NCBI GenBank assembly: GCA_963920665.1 | Contig: OY987272.1 | Span: forward strand, 17,303,001-17,367,000 | From: Straminergon stramineum | Lineage: Eukaryota > Streptophyta > Bryopsida > Hypnales > Calliergonaceae | Reading direction: 5' to 3' | Length of the DNA stretch: 64,000 nucleotides | In this document: piece after piece, positions 51,401 to 62,854 of the stretch | Position numbering within the stretch: the first letter of the stretch is position 1 | Layout: each line of letters opens with the position of its first letter | The notes under the pieces: generated by a model | Told to the model about the DNA's origin: nothing | What the model saw: only the letters and a program-made list of their open reading frames with translations | The model's database searches: none | Position numbers and translations under genes: made by a program

Positions 51401-52016
51401 AAACGGCAGCTATCTGTCTGTTGTGCTTCAGCAATTACATTCGAGTTTCAGTCTGCAAAAAGCTACCTGAGAGTCTGTGCTCCTTCTGCTTCTGTTTCCG
51501 TTGCTTCGCCATTGCTGAACCTCATTGCCAACTCTTACAATTGCGTGTCCTTCGCCATAGTTCCTTCGTCTATTGCTACAGTAAATCAACCCTAAACACA
51601 AAAAATACAGATATTCATAAATAGAACAAGTCTACAGCGAAACAACTGTTTTCTCTCGTCGATTCCAATTCTCTTAATGCTCTTAGTGCCTTCAATATTC
51701 AAAAATTCTTCAATACTAGAGTTATCCTTTCAATTCAAAGTAATATGAACCCCGAGATTTCTCCCTCAGACACCCTCCTTCCTTCCCTTTTCTTGACACA
51801 CGTTCAGCAACCCTACCTAAAGAATAACTCGAATATCAAGAGCAAGTGCCTCACGCGTCTCGTCTGCAGAAAACAGCGCTGTTAACCAAATGCAAGCCCA
51901 CGATTCCAAGAATTCCTATGAACCACCGTTCTCCTGGCTGTGCAAAGAAGCGCATTACTCTACCTCAGGTAATAAGGTTTCTTAATTACTAGTCCTTCTT
52001 CAAGCGAGGAAGCCAT
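39487..52016 (-). CDS. TAF2, TFIID subunit 2 (M1-aminopeptidase-like), 28 exons
   Basis: TAF2 is the TFIID subunit that contacts Initiator DNA with TAF1. Exon starts run from ATG at 52016: 52016-51964, 51293-51234, 50839-50524, 49759-49655, 49498-49356, 48713-48647, 48290-48091, 47655-47502, 47058-46974, 46638-46547, 46290-46162, 45781-45728, 45627-45559, 45359-45262, 44706-44368, 44176-44089, 43963-43838, 43635-43579, 43312-43233, about 42952-42923, 42702-42616, 42405-42316, 42102-42044, 41880-41790, 41668-41503, 41297-41120, 40988-40690, 40415-39487. Total is about 1,414 residues, close to Arabidopsis TAF2. Landmarks: [43 protein letters not shown] (the M1 HEXXH zinc site is lost, as in TAF2), [63 protein letters not shown]. 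The C terminus is highly Lys/Arg-rich and ends [10 protein letters not shown]. Phases agree throughout except the acceptor near 42952. Confidence 0.93.
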
Positions 52017-52464
52017 TGTCTGCTGAGAGCTCCGCAAGCGGTGGTGAGGAACGCCAGAGGGGGAGAGGACTGTTCCGACTGTGAAGGGCTAGGGTTTGCG
52101 GCGCCTAAAAAACTCCGAAACTCGACACAGACAGTGCCTGGAAATGCGACGGAAGGAGGTTATGGCGGTGCAGCGAAAGGGTTGGCGCGTTCAGAAGCAC
52201 CTGGCGAGCCTCGAGGACTCGGAAGCATCTCAAAAGAACGAAATGGAAGGACTGCAGTGTTGGGCAGAGAGACGGAGCATGGTAAAAGCTGGCCACAGAG
52301 AGAGATGCGAAGGTTACGCGAGTCACGCTAGGCGCAATGCACCTGCTTGGACACTCCCCCCAAAGCAAACACTCACTTCCTCGCGCTCGGATCCGCCCCG
52401 CACACCACACCTCAGAATGCACGCAACAAAGGTACTCTGCTGTGGAAGCGCCCGTGCTCCAAAA

Positions 52465-52675
52465 GCGATCATGACCACGAGTACATTTTGCTTTCTTCAA
52501 TGTACCAACGGTATACATTTCAGGAGATGGTCGCTTTCTTTCAGTGACCACTGCGTTTCAACTTCAAAAATTCCTAACTCATTCCACTGAGGTCCAAAAA
52601 ATATGAAACGATTTGGGCTAGATGCTAATTCCATTTAGCTTCCTCCCAAAGTTTACTGAAAATTGTTTGAAAGAG
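52465..52675 (+). repeat. Direct repeat, copy 1 (about 200 bp)
   Basis: Shared with 54143-54350 in the same orientation. Matching blocks include acatttcaggagatggtcgc, aacttcaaaaattcctaact, ccaaaaaatatgaaacgat and tttactgaaaa. Copies differ at scattered positions. No coding content; it lies at the edge of the GC-rich TAF2 upstream region. Confidence 0.85.
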
Positions 52676-54142
52676 TTTAGCTTCTCTGAAAAAGCAATCA
52701 GCTCTTAACCTCAAAATGTCATTTGAAGATAGAAAGTGTCCTTCAAGTTTTTTAGCCCCAATTCACAATCATTTACCAAACTTAGATGGAAAAATGCAAC
52801 TAAAAAGTTTTGAAGGATTCTACAAGACCTATCCAACAACACCAAACACAAGAAATTTGAGAAAAATATTGAGATTTCTAAACCCTTCTACAAATCCAAT
52901 GCAATGCTCAGTGGTCACTTAAATGAGAGTCATATTTGTAAGAAAAACAAGAATGTGGCATTTGTCTTCTCCTTGAGCTAAGAGGATTTGACCTTTTCAA
53001 AGAGGGCAACAATCGCAATGGTAGGCTGAACTTCTAGTCCATGCCCAAAATAAATCCAAAGGAATAAGTTGTGAACCACACTACACTACTCAACTTTAAA
53101 AAATTCCACAAGGCAGAGTTTAACTTAGAATTTGATGAAACTATCACCAATAGATTCACAATATAGTCAGTGTTTTAGTTTTCTATAAAAAGGTTTTATT
53201 TTTGAAAAAATTCAAAATTTTAGAACAAGAAGCTCAAAAAAATGGGCATCAATTAAAAAAATGGTCACTTGGATCATTAGAGGTTAAGTGTAATTGTTCT
53301 CATATTATATAGAAAACAAAAGTTAGAATTTCAAACAAAAGTTCAATTTATCTAAAATAGAACCACGATGATCAAATTTCAATGACAAATTGGAGCAATT
53401 AGGGTGGTGGATTTTGAAGCTTGAGTTGCATGGTCATGTGCTTTGTCTTCACATGATTATTCATGTGAAGTTGGGAATTTTTTTTACAATTAATGACTTT
53501 TTAGTGTTTATGTAAAGATGACAAGTGTTCTTCTTCATTTGCTTACCAAATTATTGCATCCTTGATGGCTATATAGCTTGGAGTTTCTTATTGAAGAAAT
53601 GACTCCAAAACCATCATTTTTTTTTGAGAAAATCCACTCAAAAGCAAAGAAAACCAACAAAAATAAATAAAATAATATTTAACTACATAGTCCCCTTTGC
53701 CTTTCCAATAGACAAAATCACTAATTTTCTACCCAATCATTGGATGGTATCACTCATTTCATGGTAATTTACACATTTTCACATGAAAAAAAATCCATTT
53801 CCATTCCTATTCCATTCCTATTGGGTAGTTCCATCACAACACAAGCCATGATGGAAACTTAAAAATAAATATACCTTCATCACTCTAAAAAAATCAATTC
53901 CTATCAATGTGAAAATTTTGCAGAAATTTCACCACTTTGCTATACCAAAAACAAAAGGCTATTATTTTGTACAAGAAACTAAAGTCTTTTTTTAAAATAA
54001 TAGTTAAATTCTTGTTGTATTTTTAAACCAATAGACAAACTTTACATAGGTAGTGCCTAAATTTTATATCAATATCACCATGTATCACCCAAATATCACA
54101 TGAGTATAAGATAGGAGGCTCGAACTCCAACTAGTCAATAAA

Positions 54143-54350
54143 GGCGATCAAGACTCAGAGGTACATTTGCTTTCTGCAATGTAACAACCCTGGACATTTC
54201 AGGAGGTGGTCGCTTTTGATGACCACAAAAGACCACTTTTTTTCAACTTCAGAAATTCGTAACTAATTCCACAAAGCTCCAAAAAATATGAAACGACTTG
54301 GGTTAGATGCGTATTTCACTTGTCTTTCAAGGAAAATTTACTGAAAAATA
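54143..54350 (+). repeat. Direct repeat, copy 2 (about 200 bp)
   Basis: Second copy of the repeat at 52465-52675, starting gcgatca and continuing acatttcaggaggtggtcgc, aacttcagaaattcgtaact and ccaaaaaatatgaaacgact. It lies at the edge of the GC-rich kinase upstream region. Confidence 0.85.
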
Positions 54351-55481
54351 TTTCAAAATAATCCACCTCCCCAAAATTCAGTTCCAACCCTTAAATGATC
54401 GATTCATGGACCTCCTAGTCTCCTACCTTAGAAGAAATAGCTGTCTACTTCTCAAAAATGAAAAAAGAATCATTGCTTTCTAAATAACTGAAATGACAAC
54501 CCCTCTTTCAGACTCTGACAGCGCCCGCAGCGCACAATCTCAGCTCCGACGAAGACGGCGCAGTTGTTGCCTCCCTCGCTATCACCACATGGAACCCGGG
54601 GTTCACACTTCCGTTGCGCTAGATAGATTCTCCGTCCATCCCTCTTTCTGTGCAAATTTCTCACTCTTGTTTCTCACACTTGTTTGGCAGCTCTCTAGCT
54701 TTCACTGATGAATCTCTGATGTACAGTGTATCTTCTGAAGTGCTAGCTCGATCGATCGCCTCCCACCTGCCATTGTCGAGTTTCAAATCGTCCGTTTAAC
54801 GAGGCTAACGACTTGTTAGCCGCGTTAACTTGCACACATGTTTCTTTCAAAGGTAGCATGGTCACTTCTATATATCATCCCTGCCGTAAATTGATTTCTC
54901 TGTCTGTCACACTTCCGAATCCCTACAGGTGTAGAGCATTTCTGGGAAAGCAACGCTGACGCTGCAGAGAGTCTTCTTGCATCGCCCAAGTCCCCCGACT
55001 GTCCCGACTGGTGCAGACAAGTGCATCCTAAGTGGGCAAGGTGAACAGTGTCGCCCTGCAAAACCGCGCATTCATTGGACAACAGCGCCCTCCCCCCCCG
55101 TAAGCTGAGTTCCATTCAACTATCCACCCTCCTGTGTTTTTCGGCTCTTAATTCTCTCTTCTTTCTTTTGCGATTGTTGTTGCCGTGATCCAACGTAAAC
55201 CACTCCTGCTGCAATTTTCCTCACTCGAGCATCTTCAGTTCTATCACCCGTCTCTGCGTTAGGGTTTCCGTTTCGAAATTTCGGAGGGAGTCATCACTTT
55301 GCTCCAAGACCCAGCTGCTGCGATCGCTTCTCGCTTCAGCACTGCATACCCGCGCTCTTCTGAGGCCAAGGACGAGTTGAGTGTCAGCGAATTTGGGTGA
55401 GTGGATGTTGCGCTGGGAGAGTGTCTTGTTAGTGTGGTGAGGGGTGGTCGGTAACAGAGAATTATTGGGTACCTTGAACAG

Positions 55482-55670
55482 ATGGGAGGCCAGAGAAAGG
55501 TTGGCGATAGAATGGTGAGCGTCCCGGAGTGTGGTTCTGGTTCATTGAGGGCTTTGATTGAGCGCTGCAATGTGGGTTATAATTGTATTGCGCTCTTTCC
55601 GTTGGGTAGGGTTCTTTGGAGAAATGGGAGGCCAGAGCAGGATATGAGATAGAGAGCGTCCCGATTGAAC
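55482..55670 (+). repeat. Partial tandem duplication, 142-bp offset
   Basis: The motif atgggaggccagag followed by a gat...gagcgtcccg block occurs at 55482 and again at 55624, within the presumed leader of the kinase gene. The copies have diverged by small indels. Confidence 0.65.
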
Positions 55671-55956
55671 ACACCTTGTTGATGAAGTTGGCTTTGTGTT
55701 CAGCTTTGGGCCCTGGGACAGCTCCATTTGTGTGGAATGTGAGGGCGATGTGTTTTCTTAAGTTTAGGGAGCCCTGTTCTTTTGTTTGGTGGAGTGGTTG
55801 CAGCGGTCTGCATGTTAAATCTTGAGTGTCCAAGTTTAATGTCACATCGTCATGGTTCTGTGATCGAATGCAGTGCCTGGAACAGGAGCTTGAATACTTG
55901 GCGATATGCAGAATTGTGCATGACGATTGACTGGTGGGGAACTTGGGGAGACGATC

Positions 55957-57147
55957 ATGTCAACCACTGGTCCTTCCGTCACACCAGATGTAACCTCCAA
56001 TTTTCACACCGCTGTTGAAGAATGTAACTTGTCTTCCTTGGATGAGGTTGCACTTGGAAATCGTAGTGGTGCAGGATCCTCCATGGAACCCAAGTCTGAG
56101 TACTTCTCTGCACGCGTGGAGGAGATGATGCGAAGCAAGAGCCAGTTCTCTTCAGCTGTGGAGCATGAGATTGAGCATTCAAAGGCGCATTGGACTGAAG
56201 TGAGTGACCTTTCCGATTCCTCAGAAGACAACAACGACTATGAAGAAGATTTGAATCGAGAGAATGATAAAGTCTTTACAGAATTGATGAACGACCCGCA
56301 ATGGAAGCATCGTGAATGGCCTGAATTCTTCAAGTGTCCATCCTGTTGGAAGTTGGGTCGAAAGATTGCGGAAGGCGGACAAGCAGAAATCTTTGAAATT
56401 ATGACCATTGATGGCACCGTAGTTCCTCAAATGCTATTGAAGGTGTTCAAGAGAGGATCATGCTTATCAAATCTCAGAAAACAATGGCTTAGTGGAATCC
56501 TTCGACGAGAAGTTCTATGTATTGTTGTTTCTAGATTGATGTTAGAGAATGGGAGGTTTGCATTTGGGATGATCAAATATTGGGGTGACTTATGCAAGCT
56601 CATTGATCACGCCATGCAAGAGAAGAACAACCAAGGTCCACCATTTCCATATCAATGGAGTGGATGGACCTTCCATGTTAGATATATTATGAGGGAAATT
56701 GCACTTGATATGGATAGGTTACACAAGAAAGGCATCATTCATAGAGACTTAAAGGCTACCAATATCCTTATTCTTATGTGTGATAATGCTCTTGTAATTG
56801 TTGTAGCTGACTTTGAGTGCTCTATTGGAGTTCTTGGAACTAGATTTTGGAGGGCATTGTAGATATTGTTGGCTTCTTTGAATGGAAGTGCAGTTGACTT
56901 TTCAGAGAAAGTGGATGTATATGCCTATGGTATGACTTGCTTTGAAATTGTAACTAGTGGCTTGCCATTTGAAGGTGAAATGGAGCCTTGGAGGAGAGCT
57001 AACAAAGTTCTTGTTATAGAAGGTTGGAGGCCTAAACTCCCTAGTGATTTGGATGTGACATTGAAGGATTTGATTGAGAGATGTTGGAATCCAATTCCAA
57101 ATAAGAGACCTAGTTTTGTAGAAATCCTTGAAGTACTTGACTCTTGA
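55957..57147 (+). pseudogene. Intronless protein kinase interrupted by TAG at the APE motif
   Basis: One continuous plus-strand frame of 397 codons, broken once by TAG at 56860-56862. The N-terminal third is acidic and Ser-rich. The kinase domain follows CPSCWKLGRKIAEGGQAEIF (glycine loop). Visible motifs: MLLKVFKRG (ATP-site Lys), KGIIHRDLKATNIL (catalytic loop), VVADFECSIGVLGTRFWRA (DFE in place of DFG, very short activation segment), VDVYAYGMTCFEI (subdomain IX) and RCWNPIPNKRPSFVEIL (subdomain XI). Homologues I recall from bryophytes read WRAPEIL at the break; here Pro-Glu is Leu-stop. The frame continues intact to TGA at 57147, so only the stop (and the Pro change) breaks it. The truncated product would lack the C-lobe. 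Likely a young pseudogene or null allele; substrate unknown. ATG at 55957 is the first in frame. Confidence 0.8.
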
Positions 57148-59267
57148 TATAACATCATTGTAGAAAGGTAGTTTCCAACTTTAGAATGTGTTCATTGGAC
57201 ACCCTATGGAAAAGTTATGAATTCTTAAAGTATTTTCTCTACATGTATTGAAAATTGATACTAGGTGATTTGGGATGTTACCACTTGTCAATACTTGAAA
57301 ATTTATATTTCAACTTTGAAAATTCATAATTTGTTTGTACATTGTTGAAACATGTATGGTAAGAGAATTTCAAATCCTTTTTTGACTTCCATCAAGGCAA
57401 CGAGTTGAAACCTTTATAATTCTATTATATAGAGGAACCATGCCACAATGCTAATTAGGAAGATTGTAGGTGAAGTTTCCTTAGCCTTCTCTTCAAGAAC
57501 TAGCTAGTAATATAGATAGTCTCTCCTTTTATGGTAATAATTAGCTACAATTGTTGTAGATGTGCACCTTGTGTTGAATGACTTTGCTAATATTCTGATT
57601 GTTAGTTTGTTCCATGTTGAAGTGTATAGCATTGTTGCAAAGGTATCATGTGCAAGGGTAAGTAAATGGGTAATTGAATACATAAATATTGTTGTTTGCC
57701 AATTTAATACTTGCACATATTTAATTGTCTAAACCCATTGGATACCCATAAATATGATCTGAAGATTTTATATAAATATGATGTACTTTGCAATTTTATT
57801 TTCAAGACCAGAACTTGCAATGTTGAAAAGACTATTGTGTAATACAAAAAAAATTCCATTTCACCAAATGTTGTGAAAAGCCTCGTTGATTATTTCATCA
57901 TGTGTATATTACAACAATTTTTCCATTTCACAAAATGTTGTGAAAGGCCTCATAGATTATTTCATCATTTGTGATTGCTCTCATTTTGAAGCTAATGGAG
58001 GGTCATGTTGAGCTAAATATGACAAGTTTCTCATAGATCAATTTGATGCATTTTGTAAGATTGTTTGCATATAGTGCATACTTGCAATTTCCAAAATTGG
58101 GAATTGAGTGAAGGTGCATATTTTCTTAGGTTGACTTGAGAATGTAGCTTGACAATAGTACTTGAAAAATGTTAGGTCACAATTGTTAGTATAAATTGGA
58201 TCATCTTTCATTGACCAATATGTAGTATACATTCCACCTACTCAAATGCACGAGGCTAAAGTCAACATACATAAACAAATATCTTTCTACATTTCTATCA
58301 ATTCTTTCCCTCCAAAAGGTGATAGCACCTTGAAGAGAAAGTGATAAGTGGAAAAACTTTGTCTCACAACTTTAACATTTGAGGAGCTTGTAAGGCAACC
58401 CAAACTTGAATTTTGGAATCTTTCTTAAATGGGTATCATTTAGCTTATGCACATTACCAATCAATGAATGCTGAGCTTCCGCCCTCCTCAAGGCCATGGG
58501 CAACCTTAAAGTCATTGTTCAAAATTTCTATTAAACATTCCAAATTCAACACTTAGATTGATAGATGCATCTTGTAAAGATAAAAAAAAATGAAACCAAA
58601 AAAAATTCACATAAAGTTAAGTATTATGAAAATCTTTTTGAAGATTCTTTGTAAGCTAAGTTGACCCTTGGGTTGGATATTTTGTTCAAGGGTTAAGCTC
58701 AACACATCAAGACGAGAGTAGTGCCAACAACATCAAAGTCAAACTTGGCTCTCAAAATCCTTGACATAGTTACGTAGAATGAAAACAATAAGGCATCAAT
58801 CAAATGAAGGTAGGCCGAGAGGCTACCCCAAACAAGTCCCATTCTCTTTACTGAACCATGTTACTAACAGCAATGCCACTCTTCCAATACACTTGCTAAG
58901 TGACAACAAAACTGAAAAAAATCAGTACTTTGCTCAACTGAAGAACGACCATAAATTAGTGACTGAAGAGTCTGTTCGGGTATTTCTGTTAACTGGGCCG
59001 TGTGGGCTCAAATGAGGACAATTCCGATGCTATTGATATAATCACATCAATCACGAGAGGCCTAATCGGAGTGGTGTGGTGGAATGAAATTGTACACTAC
59101 CTGCTCCTGCAGAGAAGTTTATCCCCGAAGTGCCCTGAATGAATTATTCAAAGAAGGTTCAAGCAAGGTGACCTAACTTAATATACTACTGTCTCAAAAA
59201 GAAGAAACTACATAACAATATTCTATATTAATATTTCGTAACAAGTTCTAGAAGTTCCAGTAATTGA
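57148..59267. other. AT-rich spacer downstream of the kinase gene
   Basis: No genes recognised. Contains a 67-bp-period duplication at 57854-57970 and a small hairpin at about 58661-58696 (ttgacccttg / caagggttaa). The frame at 58779-59015 shows no family motif. Confidence 0.45.
57854..57975 (+). repeat. Two-copy tandem duplication, 67-bp period
   Basis: The block ttccatttcaccaaatgttg...tgattatttcatcatgtgt at 57854 is repeated at 57921 (ttccatttcacaaaatgttg...agattatttcatcatttgt) with few differences. Confidence 0.88.
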
Positions 59268-59720
59268 CTACTCGATCAGTGTCGACCTTCCAATGTGGAG
59301 TTTTATTTTGTATTTTATGCACGGTAAGGGATTACATAAATCGTTATAAAACATGGCACCGGCCCAAGAGCATGAGGAACTTAGATTTGGTGCAATTGCA
59401 GTTGTTTTCGATTTGAAAAACAGATAGATGGAATGACCGACTGACTCACAATACTGGAATCTCCGGGTGGTGCAGTGGTATAGACCACAGGCAGTTGGTG
59501 AGAAAGTTGACAAGACTGAGTCAAGCACGATAAGAAAGTGTAAATTTTTGGAGTCAAAGTCCTCAAGCAGTTCAGTGTACCGGAGTCCCACCTTGGGATC
59601 CGGGTACAACAACATGGCAAGCTTACTAGCAAAAGAGACAGGAACTTGGTAGTTGGAGCCTGGCTGTAGGTCAATTGAGTTTAATTTCAAGGAGTCTCCA
59701 TAACCTTGGAATATCGATCA
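59268..59720 (-). CDS. Unrecognised ORF or exon
   Basis: The minus-strand frame opens about 59715-59690 and reads SLKLNSIDLQPGSNYQVPVS, FASKLAMLLYPDPKVGLRYT and ELLEDFDSKNLHFLIVLDSV before becoming less protein-like after about 59450. The first 60-70 residues have balanced, globular-looking composition (alternating hydrophobics, PDP turn). The upstream boundary has an AG acceptor candidate at about 59716, so this could be an internal exon. I do not recognise the family. A small TTAA-flanked element lies directly upstream and may have separated it from other exons. Confidence 0.33.
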
Positions 59721-59738
59721 TTTGTGAATCCAGTTTAA

Positions 59739-59960
59739 CCCTTGAACGCTGGGCTGGTGACCGTGGAAATCAGGCATTTTGGAACCGTGTGACATCATCT
59801 ACTTTAAAAAAAAAAAAAATACAGATTGGGAGTCAAACTATTGTTGAAGATCTTCCCTTTCCACCCCTAATTCTAAAGATGAATAGTTGCACTTCTGTCC
59901 TATACAGGAAAATTCCTTGTCATTCATTAGACGAAAAACGTCTGCCTTAGCGTTTCGGGG
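59739..59960. mobile_element. Short piggyBac-like MITE, 222 bp, TTAA target sites
   Basis: TTAA flanks both ends (59735-59738 and 59961-59964). The left end is CCCTTGAACGCT and the right end read inward is CCCCGAAACGCT: 9 of 12 terminal positions match. The interior has a 14-base A run near 59805. There is no coding potential. End sequence and target site resemble the larger element at 37056-38003, so the two may share a transposase source. Confidence 0.62.
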
Positions 59961-60673
59961 TTAATTGCCCACCCAAAAAGTTGGATGGAAGGAGTGTGGA
60001 TACATCACCCAAGCCCCAAATGAGGCGCTCTGACAATGAGGGCATCAACTTGTAGGGCTTTCTAAGGTACTTGTATTCGTCTACTAAGTCAAAGAAGAGA
60101 ACCACACAATAGAACATCCTCAAGCTCATTCAATTGCTCTCATGATCAAATTAGCTTTGTACATGCCTACTAAAGCTACTTGCCTAGACACTTCCAAATG
60201 TGTAGATCATGTTCAATTCATCTTGTCCAAGTTGCAAGTTGCCCAATCAGTGTTTTTTCATCTTATTGTTTGATTGACAATTTAAGGAAAACAAAAAATG
60301 ATATGGATTCAATCAATGCTGGTGAGGATGGAGCTATTGTAGCAATCAATAGAAAGGCCTTTTCCAAAATTCTTGAATGCAAGATGTATGAACAAAAGAA
60401 TATGTCTAGGGATTGGACCAACTTAGACACTTTTGTAAACAAGGGATAAGACTCAAGCTCCTATCAAAAATAAATGTTAGGAACTTCATAACCTTGAAAA
60501 TTGGATCTTTGAAATGACCACTACCGATACTAGCTTTGGCTCGAGATCAAGGGAAAAAGGTTTTGACAGTTGGATCCACCTCTCTGGAAATCAATTTTCT
60601 ACATAACTAGTTGGTATGAAGACCTTGAAGATCACTAATTCTTCATGTTGGAAATCTGCAGGGCATGAACTAA

Positions 60674-61061
60674 GGGAGGCAGCCCATTTCCAACCACTTA
60701 AGTGGTTACACATATCTGGAGGGCAAGTTTCTTAGGTGGGAAAATTTTACAGTGTGCAGAAATAGCGTTAAGAAGGTTTCCATAATTTTCCAAATTTTTA
60801 TTTCTCAAAACATAATTACTATGAATTTTTGAGCGGAAGATTCCATTCCTCCCACTTTGGTTATGTAGATCTTCCTGTTTCCCAGAAGGGTTGGTTGCAA
60901 ACTCCACCAAGGATTGAGAGTGTTGTAATTAAAACAATCACAATGTGCTACAACAACACAGGGAATTGTATTGTAATTAATCACTGCCATCTCCTCCTAT
61001 GCGAAAAGAAAATAGTCTATAACCCCCAAAAGGGGTGGTGATCAAGAATGGGTTGCCTCCC
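60674..61061 (+). mobile_element. TIR element (MITE) copy 1 of a head-to-head pair
   Basis: Begins GGGAGGCAGCCCATT and ends AATGGGTTGCCTCCC, a terminal inverted repeat of about 15 bp. The body matches, in reverse orientation, the copy at 61137-61544 along nearly its whole length. Shared stretches include TTCCAACCACTT near the outer end and TTGATCA near the inner end. No transposase. Target duplication is not obvious. Confidence 0.75.
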
Positions 61062-61136
61062 ATATGGCATTGCATCATTGTTGTTGGTTATCAAAGCTAA
61101 GGAGGCTACCTTTTGGATGTTGGCTATAAGTTTTAT

Positions 61137-61544
61137 GGGAGGCAACCCATTCTTGATCATTGCGCCCTTCTAGCAATGTACGTTGCACTCTTACCGTATA
61201 GGAGGAGGAGATGACAATGATTAAGTATGGCACAGTTCCCGGTGCAATTGTGACACGTTGTAATTGTTTTACAATACTCTCAATATTGCAACCAATTCTT
61301 GGTGGATTTTGCAACCAACCCTCGTTAAAAAAGAGGAAGGTCTACATGAACAGAGTGGAAGGAATGGAATCTTCCACTCAAAAATTCATAGGAATTATGT
61401 TTTGAGAAATAAAAATCTGGAAAACTATAGAAACCTTCTGAACTCTATTTCTACACACTAGAAAATCCCCCCCCCCCCCCCCCCGAAGAAATTCGCCCTA
61501 TAGATAGGTATAACTACTAAAGTGGTTGGAAATGGGTTGCCTCC
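61137..61544 (-). mobile_element. TIR element (MITE) copy 2, inverted, with an 18-base C run
   Basis: Begins GGGAGGCAACCCATTCTTGA and ends AAATGGGTTGCCTCC. It is the inverse of the copy at 60674-61061, with a 75-bp spacer between them. It carries 18 consecutive C at 61467-61484, where the sister copy reads only a short ggtggg on the equivalent strand, so the homopolymer expanded in this copy alone. Confidence 0.75.
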
Positions 61545-62462
61545 ATTACTTGAAAACATTCTAATTCAAGATAGTTATCCTAACAATTTGTATATTTGTC
61601 ATATGGACCAATGAGTCTTTAAAGATCTTTTAAAAAATAGTGCCCAAGGTTACTTTTGTCTCATGATTGTATGTTATGCACTTAATCTTTTAATATCATT
61701 AATAGTACTTTAGAGGATGCTATTTGCATCACTTTGTACCTTTTTAACCAATGAATGTAGGATTGTGATTTCATTGGGAGATCACTCAATAGAGCTCATT
61801 GGAGAGATCTCTTTGGGTATAGAGCCAAGTCTTTTTAGAGACTTCATCACTATATATGAGTTTCTTTTGCCTTTAATTAAAATGGTAGACTTCCAATTGC
61901 TTTTGAAAGGGATGGTAGGCATTTCTATTCTCATTTAATGAAGTATGACCATAGACATTTAACTAATTGATGCTTTCATCCAACTTGCTAATTGATTGCT
62001 AACCTATGTTGATTGGAGTAGAGGAATTGGTGTTGGTAAGAAAGTTTAGGAGAAGAGATGACATCAATTTTGTAACAGCTTTAGTGTTGTCTATTTTGTG
62101 ATCAACTAGTGAAGTGAGTGAGTGAGTGACTTTCAAAGTATTTAGGATATTTTTGTTAAAATTCTTGAAAATATATTGGCACATTGGCAACCTATTTGGA
62201 TGAGATTGACTACAACTTGTCATTAGAAAAGTAGCAACTAAGTGGTTTTTGTATCTCTTCACAAAGAATTTGCCATCAAAGGTTTAGATCCCATCTACTA
62301 AATCACTCTTGTCCACTCCACTTTTTGTTATTTTGTTGAGAGCTTTTGGTTTATAATTCATTGAAAATGATGATGTTTTGACAATTTGTAAGTTCACATA
62401 GTTTTCTTTCATATATTTGACAAAATTCTTTAGTCACTTGACCCTCATGAGTCTATGTGCTT

Positions 62463-62854
62463 TATGGTAGAACCACCCATTACCAACCACTTAAGCATTT
62501 TGTGCATGATTTGGAGTAGTAGAAGGCAATGTTAATTTTGTACCTTGTAGAAAGATAGAAATGATGGGTGTAGTCAAAATTTCATAATTTTTCCCCTTAA
62601 ATTCAAATTGTTATAAATTTTAGAAACCAAAAGTTGGCTTGCTACCCATCCCCAACACATAGATTCTTCCATCACTACTCATTTAAAGACTAATTTGGTT
62701 CTCAAAATGAAGCACATGTGTTATAATAGTGATGGCTAGAAGATGGTTGTAAACCAAGAAACTAATGGTTCATTATCAATCATTTCTTTGTTGAATTTCC
62801 CATTTCCTAAATAATGTCCATGGGGCCTAGATGGTAGTGGGTGGTTCTACCATA
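62463..62854. mobile_element. TIR element, about 392 bp
   Basis: The left end TATGGTAGAACCACCCATTA is mirrored by the right end TAGTGGGTGGTTCTACCATA, an inverted repeat of about 20 bp with one or two mismatches. The interior has no coding capacity. Family not determined; no clear target duplication. Confidence 0.62.

Larger units (their letters stand above)
52017..55956. other. Divergent spacer between TAF2 and the kinase gene
   Basis: 52017-52460 is GC-rich and is probably the TAF2 promoter and 5' region. 52.7-54.4 kb is AT-rich, with one arm of a direct repeat at each side. 54.49-55.9 kb is again GC-richer and should hold the promoter and untranslated leader of the kinase gene (gttagggtttccg at 55258). 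No additional gene was recognised; open frames in the GC-rich parts lack family motifs. Confidence 0.45.

Noticed and set aside
52041..52590. Plus-strand frames of 96 and 164 codons upstream of TAF2
   Set aside because: Composition is GC-rich promoter-like, there are no family motifs, and the frames run into the non-coding direct repeat.
59455..59530. Sequence resembling a tRNA (gggtggtgcagtggtatag)
   Set aside because: It lacks a matching acceptor stem, anticodon loop and GGTTCRANYCC box at the right spacing, and it overlaps the minus-strand open frame.
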